Shown: one piece after another, positions 1 through 10,960 of the stretch
Layout of the letters: each line of letters starts with the position of its first letter
Numbering within the stretch: the first letter of the stretch is position 1
Translations under genes and position numbers: made by a program
The notes under the pieces: model-generated
Seen by the model: only the letters and a program-made list of their open reading frames with translations
The model's database searches: none
Told to the model about the DNA's origin: nothing
Assembly (NCBI RefSeq): GCF_001941625.1
Contig: NZ_CP016076.1
Span: 1,364,001 to 1,428,000, forward strand
DNA: 64,000 bases
Direction: 5' to 3'
From: Actinoalloteichus fjordicus
GTDB taxonomy: Bacteria; Actinomycetota; Actinomycetes; Mycobacteriales; Pseudonocardiaceae

Positions 1-14
1 TGCTGTTCTGCTCG

Positions 15-826
15 TCAGGTCTTCAATCCGACACCAGCGTGTATACCGGAGTTCTCCGGGTGCGGGCCGACGGACGTCGGGTCTTCCGGCTGCCACTCGG
101 GTGCCCAGACGAGGCCGGGCGCCACGAGTTCCAAGCCCGAGAACAGCGATTTCACCTGATCATGCTTTCGCATCGTGACCGGATTCGTGCTGCTCGCGTA
201 GTATTCCACCAGGCGGTGCATTCCCTCGGTGAGCGACTCGTCTGTGACGTGCGAGATCGCGAGCATGCTGCCGGGCGCCATCCGATCCCGATACGCCGCG
301 ATGACGTCCAGCGGCCGATCCGAGTCGGGAATGAAGTGCAGCAGCGCCACCATCAACACCGCCACCGGCTGATCGAAGTCGATCAACGCTCTGGTGTGTG
401 GGGGGACTCGAGGATGCTCGCGGGATCTCGGAGATCGGCGTGCACGACCTCGGCGAGGTCGACGTCCTCCAGGATCATCTCGCTGTGTGCGACCGCGACC
501 GGCTCGTTGTCGACGTAGACGACCCTGCTGCGCGGCTCCACCTGCTGCGCGACCTCGTGCACGTTGCCGACCGTCGGCACCCCGGAGCCGATGTCCAGGA
601 ACTGTCGGATGCCCGCTTTGACGCAGTATCGCACCACTCGGCCCAGGAAGGCCCGGTTGATTCTGGCCACCTCGTTGACACCGGGCAGCGCGGTGGCCAC
701 CTTCTTGGCCAGCTCGCGGTCGGCCGCGAAATTGCAGTTGCCGCCGAGGTAGTAGTCGTAGACCCGCGCCGCGCTGGGCTTCTCCACGTCCACGACTTTC
801 GGCAGGCCACCAGGTAAGGAAGTCAT
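15..826 (-). pseudogene. S-adenosyl methyltransferase (PF04672-type), frameshifted
   Basis: The two halves of one SAM-dependent methyltransferase lie in different frames. The N-terminal half starts at ATG 826 (GAGG 6 nt upstream). It carries ARVYDYYLGG and the SAM loop FLDIGSGVPTVGNVHE and runs to a stop at 383. The C-terminal half, with RALIDFDQPVAVLMVALLHF, reads in a second frame to the stop at 15. The switch falls at about 385-400, in a run of six C followed by ACACACC on the coding strand. Removing one AC unit rejoins the frames with the spacing expected for the family. The cause is either a real two-base slippage mutation or an assembly error. Members are common in actinomycetes and their substrates are mostly unknown. 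The family call is firm; whether the gene is intact is not. Confidence 0.7.
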
Positions 827-1360
827 CGAACACCTCGATTCACGATGAAAACGATTGATCAGCATACCGATCTTGAACGACGTGTCGAGAGTCCGCGCCG
901 AAGGAGCTAAATCACCCGTTCGTCGGTATTGCCCCGGCATTCGGCCGATGTTTAACGCGAGCCCGTACCTGGATTCCGCCGGGCGGGAACGATACAGGCA
1001 AGGCGGGACCGAGTCCGGCGCGCAACGCGATGACGGTTCTTCGACCGAGGCTCGCCGCGGCCGTTCCGGCGAAGCCGCCCCCCCCGGGGGAGCGAGGCCC
1101 CGACGTCGATCCGCCGCCGTAGCCGGGCCCGGTTGTCCTGCACGGCTCGTCGGACCGGTGATCGACACCACGCGGCGGGCAGGCGAGAGGGGACGGCGGC
1201 GGGTGATCCGGGCGGGAACGGACGCCGATGACTAGGCCGGCTACGGCCCGAGTGCGCCGGCCGTGAGGCAGCGGTTTACGATCCGACACGAGCGTGTGCG
1301 GTCCATCCGGTCCGCTGACGCAGGTGAAGACAGGTCTACCAGGCCAGTGCAGGAGGCACC
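827..1360. other. Intergenic region without a convincing gene
   Basis: This separates the divergent methyltransferase and ctaD genes. Reading frames here lack coding character and overlap one another. It holds a C8-G5 tract at about 1078-1090 and, at its right end, the AGGAGG ribosome site of ctaD (1351-1356). The promoters of both flanking genes must lie here, but I could not place them with confidence. Confidence 0.5.
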
Positions 1361-3145
1361 GTGACGGCCGTCGCTCCCCAGCCGATTGCGACACGCCCGT
1401 ATCCGGCGCGCAAGGCGCCGAAGGGCTCCTTCCTGCTGAGGTCGTTGCGTACCACCGACCACAAGCAGATCGGCATCTACTACCTCGTCACCTCGTTCGG
1501 CTTCTTCATGGTCGGCGGCGCGATGGCGATGTTGATGCGTACCGAGCTTGCGGTTCCCGGTATGCAGTTCCTCTCGTTGGAGCAGTACAACCAGCTTTTC
1601 ACCATGCACGGCACGATCATGCTGCTGCTGTTCGCCACGCCGATCCTCTTCGGCTTCGCGAACTTCATCCTGCCGCTGCAGATCGGTTCGCCGGACGTGG
1701 CGTTCCCTCGACTCAACGCCTTCTCCTACTGGCTGTACCTGTTCGGCGGATTGATCGTGATCGGCGGGTTCCTGACCCCCGGTGGCGCCGCCGACTTCGG
1801 CTGGTTCGCCTACACGCCGCTGTCCAGTGCCATCCACTCGCCCGGCCTCGGTGCCGACCTGTGGATCGCCGGGCTGCTGGTGAGTGGTCTGGGCACCATC
1901 CTCGGCGCGGTCAACATGATCACCACGGTGGTCTGTCTGCGTGCGCCCGGCATGACGATGTTCCGGATGCCGATCTTCACGTGGAACATCCTGGTCACCA
2001 GTCTCCTGGTGCTGATGGCGTTCCCGATCCTGACCGCAGCTCTGTTGGGGCTGATGGCCGATCGGCATCTGGGCGCCCACGTCTTCGACCCGGCCAACGG
2101 CGGCGTGATCCTCTGGCAGCACCTCTTCTGGTTCTTCGGCCATCCAGAGGTCTACATCGTGGCGCTGCCGTTCTTCGGCATCGTCTCCGAGATCTTCCCG
2201 GTGTTCAGCCGCAAGCCGCTGTTCGGTTACAAGGGCCTGGTCTTCGCGACGCTGGCGATCGCGGCCCTGTCGGTGACGGTGTGGGCACACCACATGTACG
2301 CCACCGGCGCGGTGCTGCTGCCCTTCTTCGCCTTCACCACGTTCCTGATCGCCGTGCCGACCGGAGTCAAGTTCTTCAACTGGATCGGCACGATGTGGCG
2401 AGGCCAGCTCACCTTCGAGACTCCGATGCTGTTCAGCGTCGGCTTCCTGGTGACCTTCCTCTTCGGCGGTCTGTCCGGCGTGCTGCTGGCCTCCCCGCCG
2501 ATCGACTTCCACGTCTCGGACACGTACTTCGTGGTGGCGCACTTCCACTACGTCCTCTACGGCACGATCGTGTTCGCCGTCTTCGCGGGCATCTACTTCT
2601 GGTTCCCGAAGATGGTGGGCCGGATGATGGACGAGCCGCTGGGCAAGCTGCACTTCTGGCTGACCTTCCTCGGCTTCCACGGCACCTTCCTGGTGCAGCA
2701 CTGGCTGGGCAACGAGGGCATGGTCCGCCGGTACGGCGACTACCTGCCGGAAGACGGCTTCACCACGCTGAACATCATCTCGACGGTGGCCGCGTTCGTC
2801 CTGGGCGCCTCGACGCTGCCGTTCCTGTGGAACGTGTTCAAGAGCTACCGCTACGGCGAGATCGTCACCGTCGACGACCCGTGGGGTTACGGCAACTCGC
2901 TGGAATGGGCGACGAGCTGCCCGCCGCCTCGGCACAACTTCACCGAACTGCCAAGGATTCGGTCCGAACGCCCTGCCTTCGAGCTGCACTATCCACATAT
3001 GGTGGAGCGGATGCGCATCGAGGCGCATACCGGCGGCAAGCACGGCCCCCCTGGGGAGATCGACGGCTCGCCCGCGCCTTCTGAACGGCTCACCCATGCT
3101 CTGGAGCCGGAAGACCAGAAGACCGACGACCCTCGGGACAAGTAG
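1361..3145 (+). CDS. ctaD: Cytochrome c oxidase subunit I (aa3 type)
   Basis: This is the catalytic core of the aa3 terminal oxidase, which reduces O2 to water and pumps protons across the plasma membrane. The 594-residue protein shows the twelve-helix pattern. Visible ligands are H83 (heme a), H261 with cross-linked Y265 in FGHPEVYI (CuB), H310/H311 in AHHMYATG (CuB), and H394/H396 in AHFHYVLYG (heme a3 and heme a). The hydrophilic tail after about residue 530 is normal for actinobacteria. The GTG start is fixed by AGGAGG at 1351-1356. A strong hairpin follows at 3187-3227 and serB comes next, the same pairing as Rv3043c-Rv3042c in M. tuberculosis. In this phylum the enzyme normally works in a bcc-aa3 supercomplex. 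Confidence 0.97.
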   Translation: MTAVAPQPIATRPYPARKAPKGSFLLRSLRTTDHKQIGIYYLVTSFGFFMVGGAMAMLMRTELAVPGMQFLSLEQYNQLFTMHGTIMLLLFATPILFGFANFILPLQIGSPDVAFPRLNAFSYWLYLFGGLIVIGGFLTPGGAADFGWFAYTPLSSAIHSPGLGADLWIAGLLVSGLGTILGAVNMITTVVCLRAPGMTMFRMPIFTWNILVTSLLVLMAFPILTAALLGLMADRHLGAHVFDPANGGVILWQHLFWFFGHPEVYIVALPFFGIVSEIFPVFSRKPLFGYKGLVFATLAIAALSVTVWAHHMYATGAVLLPFFAFTTFLIAVPTGVKFFNWIGTMWRGQLTFETPMLFSVGFLVTFLFGGLSGVLLASPPIDFHVSDTYFVVAHFHYVLYGTIVFAVFAGIYFWFPKMVGRMMDEPLGKLHFWLTFLGFHGTFLVQHWLGNEGMVRRYGDYLPEDGFTTLNIISTVAAFVLGASTLPFLWNVFKSYRYGEIVTVDDPWGYGNSLEWATSCPPPRHNFTELPRIRSERPAFELHYPHMVERMRIEAHTGGKHGPPGEIDGSPAPSERLTHALEPEDQKTDDPRDK

Positions 3146-3186
3146 TCCCGTCGGCTCTCGCGTACCGCGTCGAGCAGTCTCTTCGT

Positions 3187-3227
3187 CGAGCCCCGTGTTC
3201 CGGCCTTCCCGCCGGGCACGGGGCTCG
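3187..3227 (+). terminator. Rho-independent-type hairpin after ctaD
   Basis: The arms CGAGCCCCGTG (3187-3197) and CACGGGGCTCG (3217-3227) are perfectly complementary over 11 bp. The 19-nt loop contains a further CCGG/CCGG pair. No long U tract follows, which is usual for high-GC actinomycete terminators. It lies 41 bp after the ctaD stop and before the serB ribosome site. Confidence 0.75.
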
Positions 3228-3251
3228 ATCGATTTCAGCGGCCGGTTCTGA

Positions 3252-4514
<1,263 letters not shown>

Positions 4515-4530
4515 GCCGGGCAGCGATCAC

Positions 4531-4565
4531 GGCGGCCGGGGGTCCGGGTGGGCCTCCCCGCCGCC
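4531..4565. terminator. Possible bidirectional terminator between serB and dinG
   Basis: GGCGGCCGGGGG and CCCCGCCGCC can pair imperfectly across a short loop in the 78-bp gap between these convergent genes. The stem is interrupted, so support is moderate. Confidence 0.35.
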
Positions 4566-4592
4566 GAGTCGTTCGTCGTCCGCCGACCGGGG

Positions 4593-6641
4593 TCAGTCGT
4601 CGATGCGACGCAGGGCGGCGCGGACGACCTCGGGGTCGGTGGTCGTCCAGAACGGCGGCAGCGACGCCCGCAGGAAGCTGCCGTAGCGGGCCGTCATCAG
4701 CCGGGGGTCCAGGATCGCGATCACGCCGCGATCGTTCGCCGAGCGCAGCAGCCTGCCCGCGCCCTGGGCGAGCAGCAGGGCCGCGTGCGTGCCCGCGACG
4801 GTGATGAACCCGTTGCCGCCGCTCGCCGCGACCGCGCGCTGTCGTGCCGAGGCCAACGGATCGTCCGGGCGGGGGAAGGGAATCCGGTCCATCACGACCA
4901 GTTGCAGGGCCGAGCCGGGCACGTCGACGCCCTGCCAGAGCGAGAGCGTGCCGAACAGACAGGTGCTCGCGTCCTCGGCGAACTTCGACACGAGTAGCGA
5001 GGTGCTGTCCTCACCCTGGCACAGCAGCGGGACGTCTAGTCGGTCCCGCAGCGCCTCGGTGGCCTGTTTGGCGGCCCGCATGGAGGAGAACAGCCCGAGG
5101 GTTCGGCCGCCTGCGGCCTCGACCAGCTCCGCGAGTTCGGTCAGGTAGTCCTCGTGGAGGCCGGTCCGTCCCGGCGGGGGCAGGTGACGGGCGATGTAGA
5201 GGATGCCGCTCTTGGAGTGCTGGAACGGCGAACCGACGTCCATGCCCTGCCAGGGCGTGTCGGCGGCGTCGGACGGCGGCGGGGTCGACGTCGCCGTTCC
5301 GGCGGCGCGCGCGGCCTGCGGTCCGGTGGGCGGCAGGCCCCACTGGCGGGCCAGGGTGTCGAAGGAGCCGCCCAGTGCGAGGGTCGCGGAGGTCAGCACC
5401 ACCGTGCGCGGCCCGAAGAGTCGTTCCCGCAGCAGGCCGCCGACGCCCAGCGGCGCCACCCGGACCGTGGTGGGCGTCGCGTCGTGTGGATCACGTGGCC
5501 CCCCGGCCAGCCAGACGACGTCGTGCCGCTCGGCCTCCGCACCGTCGAAGGCCTCCAGAAGACGTTCGGCGGTGTCGTGGACGTCGTCGAGCAGGGCCAG
5601 TGCGAGCCTGCGCTCGGTGGCGCCGTCCACGTCCTCGCGCCGTTCGGTGCCCAGCGCGGTGATGCACGCGTGTGCCCCGTCCCGCACCGTCGCCAGCGCG
5701 GCCCCCAGCGCGGGCGGCAGCGCCTCCAGCCTGCCGTGCTGCGAGTCCTCGAACACCATCGAGAGGCCCTCGCCCGCCTCGATGAGCCGATCCACCACCT
5801 GCTGGTCGACCTGCCTGCCGCAGCGTCGCGCGGCGGCGACCACCGAGGCCGAGGTGATCTCGGCGGTGGCTGCCGAGGTGACTCGGTCCACCAGGTCGTG
5901 CGCCTCGTCGACGATCACCACGTCATGCTCTGGCAGCACCGGTGCGTCGCCCATGGCGTCGATCGCGAGCAGCGCGTGGTTGGTGACGACGACGTCCGCC
6001 CGGCCCGCCTGTGCCCTGGCGCGCTCGGCGAAGCAGTCGACGCCGACCGGGCAGCGGGACATCCCGAGGCATTCCTTGGCCGTCACCGAGACCTGCCGCC
6101 AGGCCTGATCGGTGACGCCGGGCACCAGTTCGTCGCGGTCGCCGGTCTCCGTCTCCGACGACCACTCGTGCAGGCGCTTGACCTGCCTGCCCATCGCGGA
6201 GACCTCGAAGGGGTCGAACAAGGCGGTGTCCTGCGGGTCCTCCGGCGCTCCGGAGTGGATGCGATGCAGGCAGAGGTAGTTGCGGCGTCCTTTGAGGATG
6301 GCGAAGCTCGGCTCGCGGTTCACCAGCGGCGTCAGGACCTTCGCCAGTCGGGGCAGGTCGCGGTCGACGAGCTGTCGCTGTAGGGCGATCGTCGCGGTGG
6401 AGATCACCACCGTCGAGTCGGCCTCGATGGCATGCCTGATCGCGGGGACCAGGTAGGCCAGCGACTTTCCGGTGCCGGTGCCCGCCTGCACGGCCAGATG
6501 CGCGCCGCCGCGAATGCTCTCCGCCACCGCCTCGGCCATCCGTACCTGACCAGGGCGTTCGCTGCCGCCGAGTGATCCGACGGCCTCGGCCAGCAGGGTG
6601 GCGACATCGGGTAGCGCGGTGGTGGTGACGGCGTCGGGCAC
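4593..6641 (-). CDS. dinG: DinG-family ATP-dependent DNA helicase (XPD-like, Fe-S)
   Basis: This is a superfamily 2 5'-3' helicase of the DinG/XPD family, which acts on damaged or structured DNA. Over 682 residues it shows a Walker A in QAGTGTGKSLAYL (K59), a Walker B DEAH box in VIVDEAHDL, the four-cysteine Fe-S region (NYLCL, then KECLGMSRCPVGVDCF), and C-terminal helicase motifs including GTLSLWQGVDVPG and QGAGRLLRS. The start is GTG 6641. It is convergent with serB. In M. tuberculosis dinG (Rv1329c) sits beside pncB and glgP, both of which are in this window but further away. Confidence 0.93.
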   Translation of the reverse strand: MPDAVTTTALPDVATLLAEAVGSLGGSERPGQVRMAEAVAESIRGGAHLAVQAGTGTGKSLAYLVPAIRHAIEADSTVVISTATIALQRQLVDRDLPRLAKVLTPLVNREPSFAILKGRRNYLCLHRIHSGAPEDPQDTALFDPFEVSAMGRQVKRLHEWSSETETGDRDELVPGVTDQAWRQVSVTAKECLGMSRCPVGVDCFAERARAQAGRADVVVTNHALLAIDAMGDAPVLPEHDVVIVDEAHDLVDRVTSAATAEITSASVVAAARRCGRQVDQQVVDRLIEAGEGLSMVFEDSQHGRLEALPPALGAALATVRDGAHACITALGTERREDVDGATERRLALALLDDVHDTAERLLEAFDGAEAERHDVVWLAGGPRDPHDATPTTVRVAPLGVGGLLRERLFGPRTVVLTSATLALGGSFDTLARQWGLPPTGPQAARAAGTATSTPPPSDAADTPWQGMDVGSPFQHSKSGILYIARHLPPPGRTGLHEDYLTELAELVEAAGGRTLGLFSSMRAAKQATEALRDRLDVPLLCQGEDSTSLLVSKFAEDASTCLFGTLSLWQGVDVPGSALQLVVMDRIPFPRPDDPLASARQRAVAASGGNGFITVAGTHAALLLAQGAGRLLRSANDRGVIAILDPRLMTARYGSFLRASLPPFWTTTDPEVVRAALRRIDD

Positions 6642-6824
6642 GGATCAGGACGGTACCCGGCTATGCCGTCGCGGCCGGGCGCAGGTGAGGGTTGTCGCGG
6701 GCGGCCGGGCGGGAGTCGGAATCGGCCGTGATCGTGCCTGCTCCGCCGCGTGGCGAGGCAGGCGGCGCCGGGGTGCGGCCGAGACGGGTGCCTTACCCGG
6801 CCGCGCCCCGGCTCGCGGACGCGA

Positions 6825-7604
6825 TCACACCTCGGCGAGGACCCGCCTGCCGGACTCGACGACGGCTCGGCCGTGCGCGACGGTGACGGCGATCGGCGTC
6901 CCGGCTCGCGCCGCGACCAGCTCGAGTAGCGGTTCGGCGAGGTCCGGCCACTCCGCCGCGGCCGTGTTGCCCGCCTCGGTCTTGCTGATCACCTCGCCCG
7001 TGCGGATGGTGTGCAGCAGCCGGGGCGGACCGAAGGCCAGCCAGATGACCGGTTCCGGCACGGCGGGCTCGTCGGGCTCGCGGCCCTCGATCAGCGCCTC
7101 GGCCTGGTCCAGCAGCGGCGCCCAGTATTCCCGGAGATTGGTCCGGCAGAACTCGGCGGCGGCGGGGACGTCGACGGTCGGGGTCGGCGCCTCGCCGTGC
7201 ACGGTGACGCTGTAGCGGGCGAGTTCCAGCCAGGTCACCGGGTTGAGCTGGAAGCACCGTTCGTCGGTGTGCAGTTCGCCTTCCTTGACCCAGGGGCCGT
7301 CGCCCGCCGCGTCGGGGGTGCTCGTCAGGCCGCCTGCGGGCAGGTAGGTCGCCTGGACGGAGAGACCGAGGCCCTGGTGGGCGGTGTTGATCACGTCGAG
7401 ATCGGCCTCGGTGGGCGTGCGGGACACCTCTACGAGGAGATCGAGGTCAGAGCGGCCGGGATAGTAGTCGGCGAGGACGGCCGAACCGGTCACATGCGCG
7501 GCCACCAGGAGACTCTCGGCGGCTTCGAGGCGGGCGAGGTGGGCGAGGGCGGCCTCGCGAGCGGCGGCGACAATCGACCGGGCGTCCGGCGACAGGGTGG
7601 ACAT
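6825..7604 (-). CDS. AadA-like nucleotidyltransferase with DUF4111-type C-terminal domain
   Basis: The N-terminal half has the polymerase-beta-type nucleotidyltransferase signature: GSAVLADYYPGRSDLDLLVEV gives the GS loop and the paired aspartates (DLD) that bind Mg-NTP. The C-terminal half contains a stretch (LLHTIRTGEVISKTEAGN) like the helical domain of AadA-type aminoglycoside adenylyltransferases. A role in aminoglycoside modification is possible, but many chromosomal homologues have no known substrate, so I do not claim resistance. ATG 7604 is the first good start. There is no operon partner: dinG ends 182 bp away and bioY is 476 bp upstream. Confidence 0.75.
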   Translation of the reverse strand: MSTLSPDARSIVAAAREAALAHLARLEAAESLLVAAHVTGSAVLADYYPGRSDLDLLVEVSRTPTEADLDVINTAHQGLGLSVQATYLPAGGLTSTPDAAGDGPWVKEGELHTDERCFQLNPVTWLELARYSVTVHGEAPTPTVDVPAAAEFCRTNLREYWAPLLDQAEALIEGREPDEPAVPEPVIWLAFGPPRLLHTIRTGEVISKTEAGNTAAAEWPDLAEPLLELVAARAGTPIAVTVAHGRAVVESGRRVLAEV

Positions 7605-8080
7605 GTAACCGGACCGTACTCGCCGTGATCATGAAACGGTGAGGGCGCCCGGTGCATTTCCCTCGATGGTCGTACCGTCAGGTGACGCTGCGGGAAGACG
7701 ATCCGCTGTGTCGCCGACCGGCCTCCGGTCGACGTCCCGCCCTGACCTGCGTCGAGCGGTTCCGGTGGCGCCCGGCCTGCCGGACTCGGGCGATGTCGAG
7801 ACTCCGCGATCTGACGGGGGCGCGCGGGCTGCGGGCCTTGGCGGCGGGCCGACCATGGGGCCGCTCGGGACTCCTGGTCGGCTCCCGGTGCGCCGACCTG
7901 CGTTCCGCCGAGGTGAGCCTGCCACGGCCAGGGGGAGCGGTGGGCCGGCCGTTCGCCACGCCGACGCCGACGCCTCGGAACGATCCGGGACGTCGGCAGC
8001 GCAGACCTCGATGCCTGTCTCGCCGCGCCGTGCGCCGCAGCGCTCATCGGCACAGCCCAGGCACCGAGGCCCGTGTCGGT
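7605..8080. other. Intergenic region without a convincing gene
   Basis: This is 476 bp between the AadA-like gene and the bioY stop. Several open frames overlap on both strands, but none has a ribosome site with coding-type third-position bias. I see no strong repeat or hairpin. Confidence 0.4.
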
Positions 8081-8674
8081 CTAGCGCTGGAAACGGTTCA
8101 CCAGTGCCCAGCTCGCGGGCAGCACGCCCGCCGCTAGCGCGATCTTGATCGCATCGCCGATCAGGAAGGGCACCACACCTGCGGCCAGGGCCGCGGGCAG
8201 GCTCATGCCGCCGATGATCATCAGGCCCGGCACGCCGACCGCGTAGATGACGAGGTTTCCGAGCGCCATCGTCCCGGTGGTCCGCAGCACCGTGCGGTCA
8301 CCGCCTCGGCCCGCGAGCGCGCCGACCAGCGTGGCGGCCAGCAGCATGCCGAACAGGTAGCCGACGGTCACTCCGCTCAGCCCGGACGAGCCGCCCTCGA
8401 ACCACGGCATGCCCATCGCGCCGACGACCAGGTACAGCAGCATCGTCAACGCGCCGCGCTGCCAGCCGAGCGCGGAGCCCACCAGCAGCGCGCCGAAGGT
8501 CTGGCCGGTGAAGGGGACCGGCGTTCCGGGGATCGGCAGCACCACCTGGGCGCTGAGCCCGATCAGTGCCGCGCCTGCCGCGACCAGGGCGAGATCGCGG
8601 GCCAGTGCACCGGGCACCAGATCAGCGAGTACTCGCGGCCGAGCGATCGATGCGGACGTTGCGACAGTGGACAC
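8081..8674 (-). CDS. bioY: BioY biotin-uptake membrane protein (ECF S component)
   Basis: This is the substrate-binding membrane subunit of the ECF-type biotin transporter. The 197-residue, mainly hydrophobic protein (about six helices) has the BioY hallmarks VPFTGQTFGALLVGSALGW and a Gly-rich stretch (FEGGSSGLSGVTVGYLFG). I chose GTG 8674 because GGGAGG ends five bases upstream; the frame is open much further upstream but that part has no protein character. No EcfA or EcfT gene is nearby, so it may work alone or with energizing subunits encoded elsewhere. I see no BirA-type operator. Confidence 0.93.
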   Translation of the reverse strand: MSTVATSASIARPRVLADLVPGALARDLALVAAGAALIGLSAQVVLPIPGTPVPFTGQTFGALLVGSALGWQRGALTMLLYLVVGAMGMPWFEGGSSGLSGVTVGYLFGMLLAATLVGALAGRGGDRTVLRTTGTMALGNLVIYAVGVPGLMIIGGMSLPAALAAGVVPFLIGDAIKIALAAGVLPASWALVNRFQR

Positions 8675-9140
8675 GTGAACCTCCCAGCGACTGACCAGGC
8701 ATTGGACAGATCGACTGCCGACCCTAATCGGGCAGGCCGCCCGCGCCATACCCCTGTGGTGACGGACACGTGTCGGCTCGACCCGGCCTCGAGCGCGCTG
8801 CCGCGAGGTCTCGACCGAGGTCGAGATCGTCTCGAGCCCGGAGCACGCGCGGCGGCGCGAGCCGGTTCTGGCGGGCCCGCCGAGGACTCTGGTCGTCGTC
8901 CTGGGCGGCCGATCCCCGGCGGCCTGAACTGCCGAAGGCGCAACGATTCCGACGGGTCCGGTGGCCTTCGTCAGGCCGTCGATCGACGGTGCCGGGCACG
9001 CGGGAGTCCGGGCGTCGAGCCGCAGGCCTCCTTCCGCGACGCCGGGTCGCCGACTGCGAGACGTCTCTCCCTCGCGGCTGACGGGCCGACCGCTGCTGAT
9101 CTCGCGAGTGGCGCGGCGACCTCTTCGGCCCGACCGGAGA
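8675..9140. other. Intergenic region without a convincing gene
   Basis: This lies between the pncA stop and the bioY start, with both genes on the minus strand. Open frames here are compositional shadows. The bioY promoter should be at the left end, next to its GGGAGG ribosome site at about 8680-8685; I could not identify -10/-35 boxes. Confidence 0.4.
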
Positions 9141-9716
9141 TCAGGCGGCCGGACCCGCCGGGGTGCCGACGAGGCCGACGCCCGCGCCGCGCAGCTGTTC
9201 GATCGCCCGCTGCACGGACGGGACGGTGACGCCTGCGGTGAGGTCGAGCAGGACGGTGGTGTGCAGGCCCTCGTCGTGGGCGTCCAGCGCGGTGGCCCGG
9301 ACGCAATGGTCGGTCGCCAGGCCCACCACCTCGACGGTGTCGACCGATCGCTCCCGCAGCCATGCCGCCAGCGTGCGGCCGTCCGGGTCGAAGCCCTCGA
9401 AGCCGGAGTACGCCGCCGCGTGGGCACCCTTCGAGAACACCGCCTCCACGGCGGCGATGTCGAGCGAGGGATGGAAGGACGCGCCGGGGGTGCCCGCCAC
9501 GCAGTGCACGGGCCAGGAGTTCACGAAGTCCGGCTCGTCGGAGAAGTGGTCGCCGGGGTCGACGTGGTAGTCCCGAGTGGCGATCACGTGGTCGTACTCC
9601 GAGCCTGCGATGTGCCGGGAGATCGCCGCCGCCACCGAGGCCCCGCCTGCCACCCCGAGTGATCCGCCCTCACAGAAGTCGTTCTGCACGTCCACCACGA
9701 TCAGTGCTCTGGTCAC
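9141..9716 (-). CDS. pncA: Nicotinamidase
   Basis: It deamidates nicotinamide to nicotinate for NAD salvage and would also activate pyrazinamide. The isochorismatase-like fold has the complete triad D9 (VVDVQNDF), K96 (FSKGAH) and C138 (TDHCV), plus metal ligands D49, H51 and H57 in DYHVDPGDHF. The length is normal (about 191 aa). Two GTG starts compete: 9716 has GGGGG at a good distance, while 9722 would overlap that site, so I prefer 9716. The partner enzyme PncB lies 3.4 kb away, giving both salvage steps in one window. Confidence 0.93.
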   Translation of the reverse strand: MTRALIVVDVQNDFCEGGSLGVAGGASVAAAISRHIAGSEYDHVIATRDYHVDPGDHFSDEPDFVNSWPVHCVAGTPGASFHPSLDIAAVEAVFSKGAHAAAYSGFEGFDPDGRTLAAWLRERSVDTVEVVGLATDHCVRATALDAHDEGLHTTVLLDLTAGVTVPSVQRAIEQLRGAGVGLVGTPAGPAA

Positions 9717-10046
9717 GTCCACCCCCGAGTCGGCCTAAGCCAGAAGGATAGTCGCACCCTTCGGCGCGACGGCCCGTCCGCTGTATCCATTCAGTCCTCT
9801 GTCGGGGGCCTGTCACGTGAGTAGGGGACGCAGGACACCCGGATGGTGGACCGACGTCCCGCACCACGCGACGCGGAACGTCGGAGGCACACCCGTCGTC
9901 ACTCGACCAGCGACGACGCGCGAGAGCACGGTGCGAGACCTGCGTGTTCGACGACCGTGCCGATCCTGCCGAAGGGCCAGGCGGCGCGCGGGGAGGCCGG
10001 GTCGGACGGAGCCTCCCTGCCTCCCCGCGCCGTCCTCAGCCGGACC
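9717..10046. other. Intergenic region without a convincing gene
   Basis: This is 330 bp between pncA and the secreted Cys-rich protein. No frame has a ribosome site and protein-like composition, and I found no clear hairpin or repeat. Confidence 0.4.
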
Positions 10047-10523
10047 TCAGCAGCCCTGCCTGCCGCTGTCGAGCCCGTAGACCCGGCCGCCCAGGGCGAT
10101 GTGGCCGACGGCGGAGACACAGCGGTTCGACGTCTTGTTGACCCCGACGGGCCCCGCGTAGTACTGGAAATTACCGGAGTCCGTGCGAGAGGAGACGTCG
10201 ATCGTGCAGGGCCGTCCTTCGCCGCTGCTCTCCATGCACCGGTGGATCTGCACGGAGGTCGGCGCCGCCACGCCATAGGTCGAGCCCCGGTGGTAGAAGC
10301 AGGCGCTGTTGGTCCCGCCCTCGGAGCTGTTGTAGTAGATCGTCAACTCCCCGAGGCCGCTGGGCAGCGTCTCGGAGTAGCTGACCGTTCCCGAGCAGGA
10401 GGCCGCGGCAAGGCTCGGCCCCTCGCTCGGCTCACTCGCCGATGCCGCAGCGACGCCGCCCGTCGTCAGCAGAACGCCCACCACGGCCAGCATCGAACCC
10501 ATTGATCGCGCGATCTTTCGCAT
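10047..10523 (-). CDS. Secreted Cys-rich protein resembling spore-associated protein A
   Basis: The 158-residue precursor has a classical Sec signal peptide (MRKIARSMGSM, a hydrophobic core, then AAASAS). The mature domain of about 125 residues has six cysteines, the last being the terminal residue. Elements such as ELTIYYNSSEGGTNSACF and FQYYAGPVGV recall Streptomyces spore-associated protein A and related secreted beta-rich proteins. That match is by eye and partial. ATG 10523 follows GGGGGA closely. The protein should be exported and stabilised by disulfides. It sits alone between pncA and the quinone reductase, and its function is unknown. Confidence 0.7.
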   Translation of the reverse strand: MRKIARSMGSMLAVVGVLLTTGGVAAASASEPSEGPSLAAASCSGTVSYSETLPSGLGELTIYYNSSEGGTNSACFYHRGSTYGVAAPTSVQIHRCMESSGEGRPCTIDVSSRTDSGNFQYYAGPVGVNKTSNRCVSAVGHIALGGRVYGLDSGRQGC

Positions 10524-10960
10524 GTCCCCCGTGATCCCTTCAGTCGGACAGCGGTCGACGTCCGGGGCCCCCTGCCCCGTGCGCGGTGACCGCGCCGCCC
10601 CGCTGCCGTGGATCATCGTGCGTCGGGCCGCGTTCGAGTGCAGCGAATTGACGTCGATTACTCTGCTCGGCCGCATCATGATCGGCTGATCAGGGCCGGA
10701 CGATTCGGCCGGATGGACGCGCAGGGGGCTGCCTGCGGTGCGCCCGCCTGGCCCACACCAGCTGCCGTTTTGCCCGCGTCCTGCGGGGGAGCGGTCGCCG
10801 CCTGCGGAGCCGACGGCCGGTGGGGTGCAGACATCGACATTGCGGAGCCGTCCCCGCGTGCGCGGGGACGATTCGCCGTGGGCGGATACCGCAGCGGATC
10901 GGAGCCGGCCTCGTCGGCCGCGACCGTTCTCGACGGTCGCGGCCGACTCGGCGTGGCCGG
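10524..10960. other. Intergenic region holding a CRISPR-repeat-like palindrome
   Basis: This 437-bp gap has no convincing gene. It contains the 20-bp palindrome at 10850-10869 described separately. It lies between the quinone reductase stop and the secreted-protein start, both on the minus strand. Confidence 0.4.
10850..10869. repeat. Solitary perfect palindrome like a type I-E CRISPR repeat
   Basis: GTCCCCGCGTGCGCGGGGAC has 9-bp perfect arms around TG. Its core CCCCGCG...CGCGGGGA is close to actinobacterial type I-E repeat stems. Only one copy is present, with no spacer array or cas gene nearby. It lies 91 bp beyond the quinone reductase stop and may simply be that gene's terminator. Confidence 0.6.

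Noticed and set aside
8675-9229. A plus-strand 184-residue frame between pncA and bioY
   Set aside because: No ribosome site, overlaps pncA, and amino-acid composition is that of a GC-rich shadow.
10850-10869. CRISPR array
   Set aside because: Only one repeat-like unit, no spacers and no cas genes in the window.
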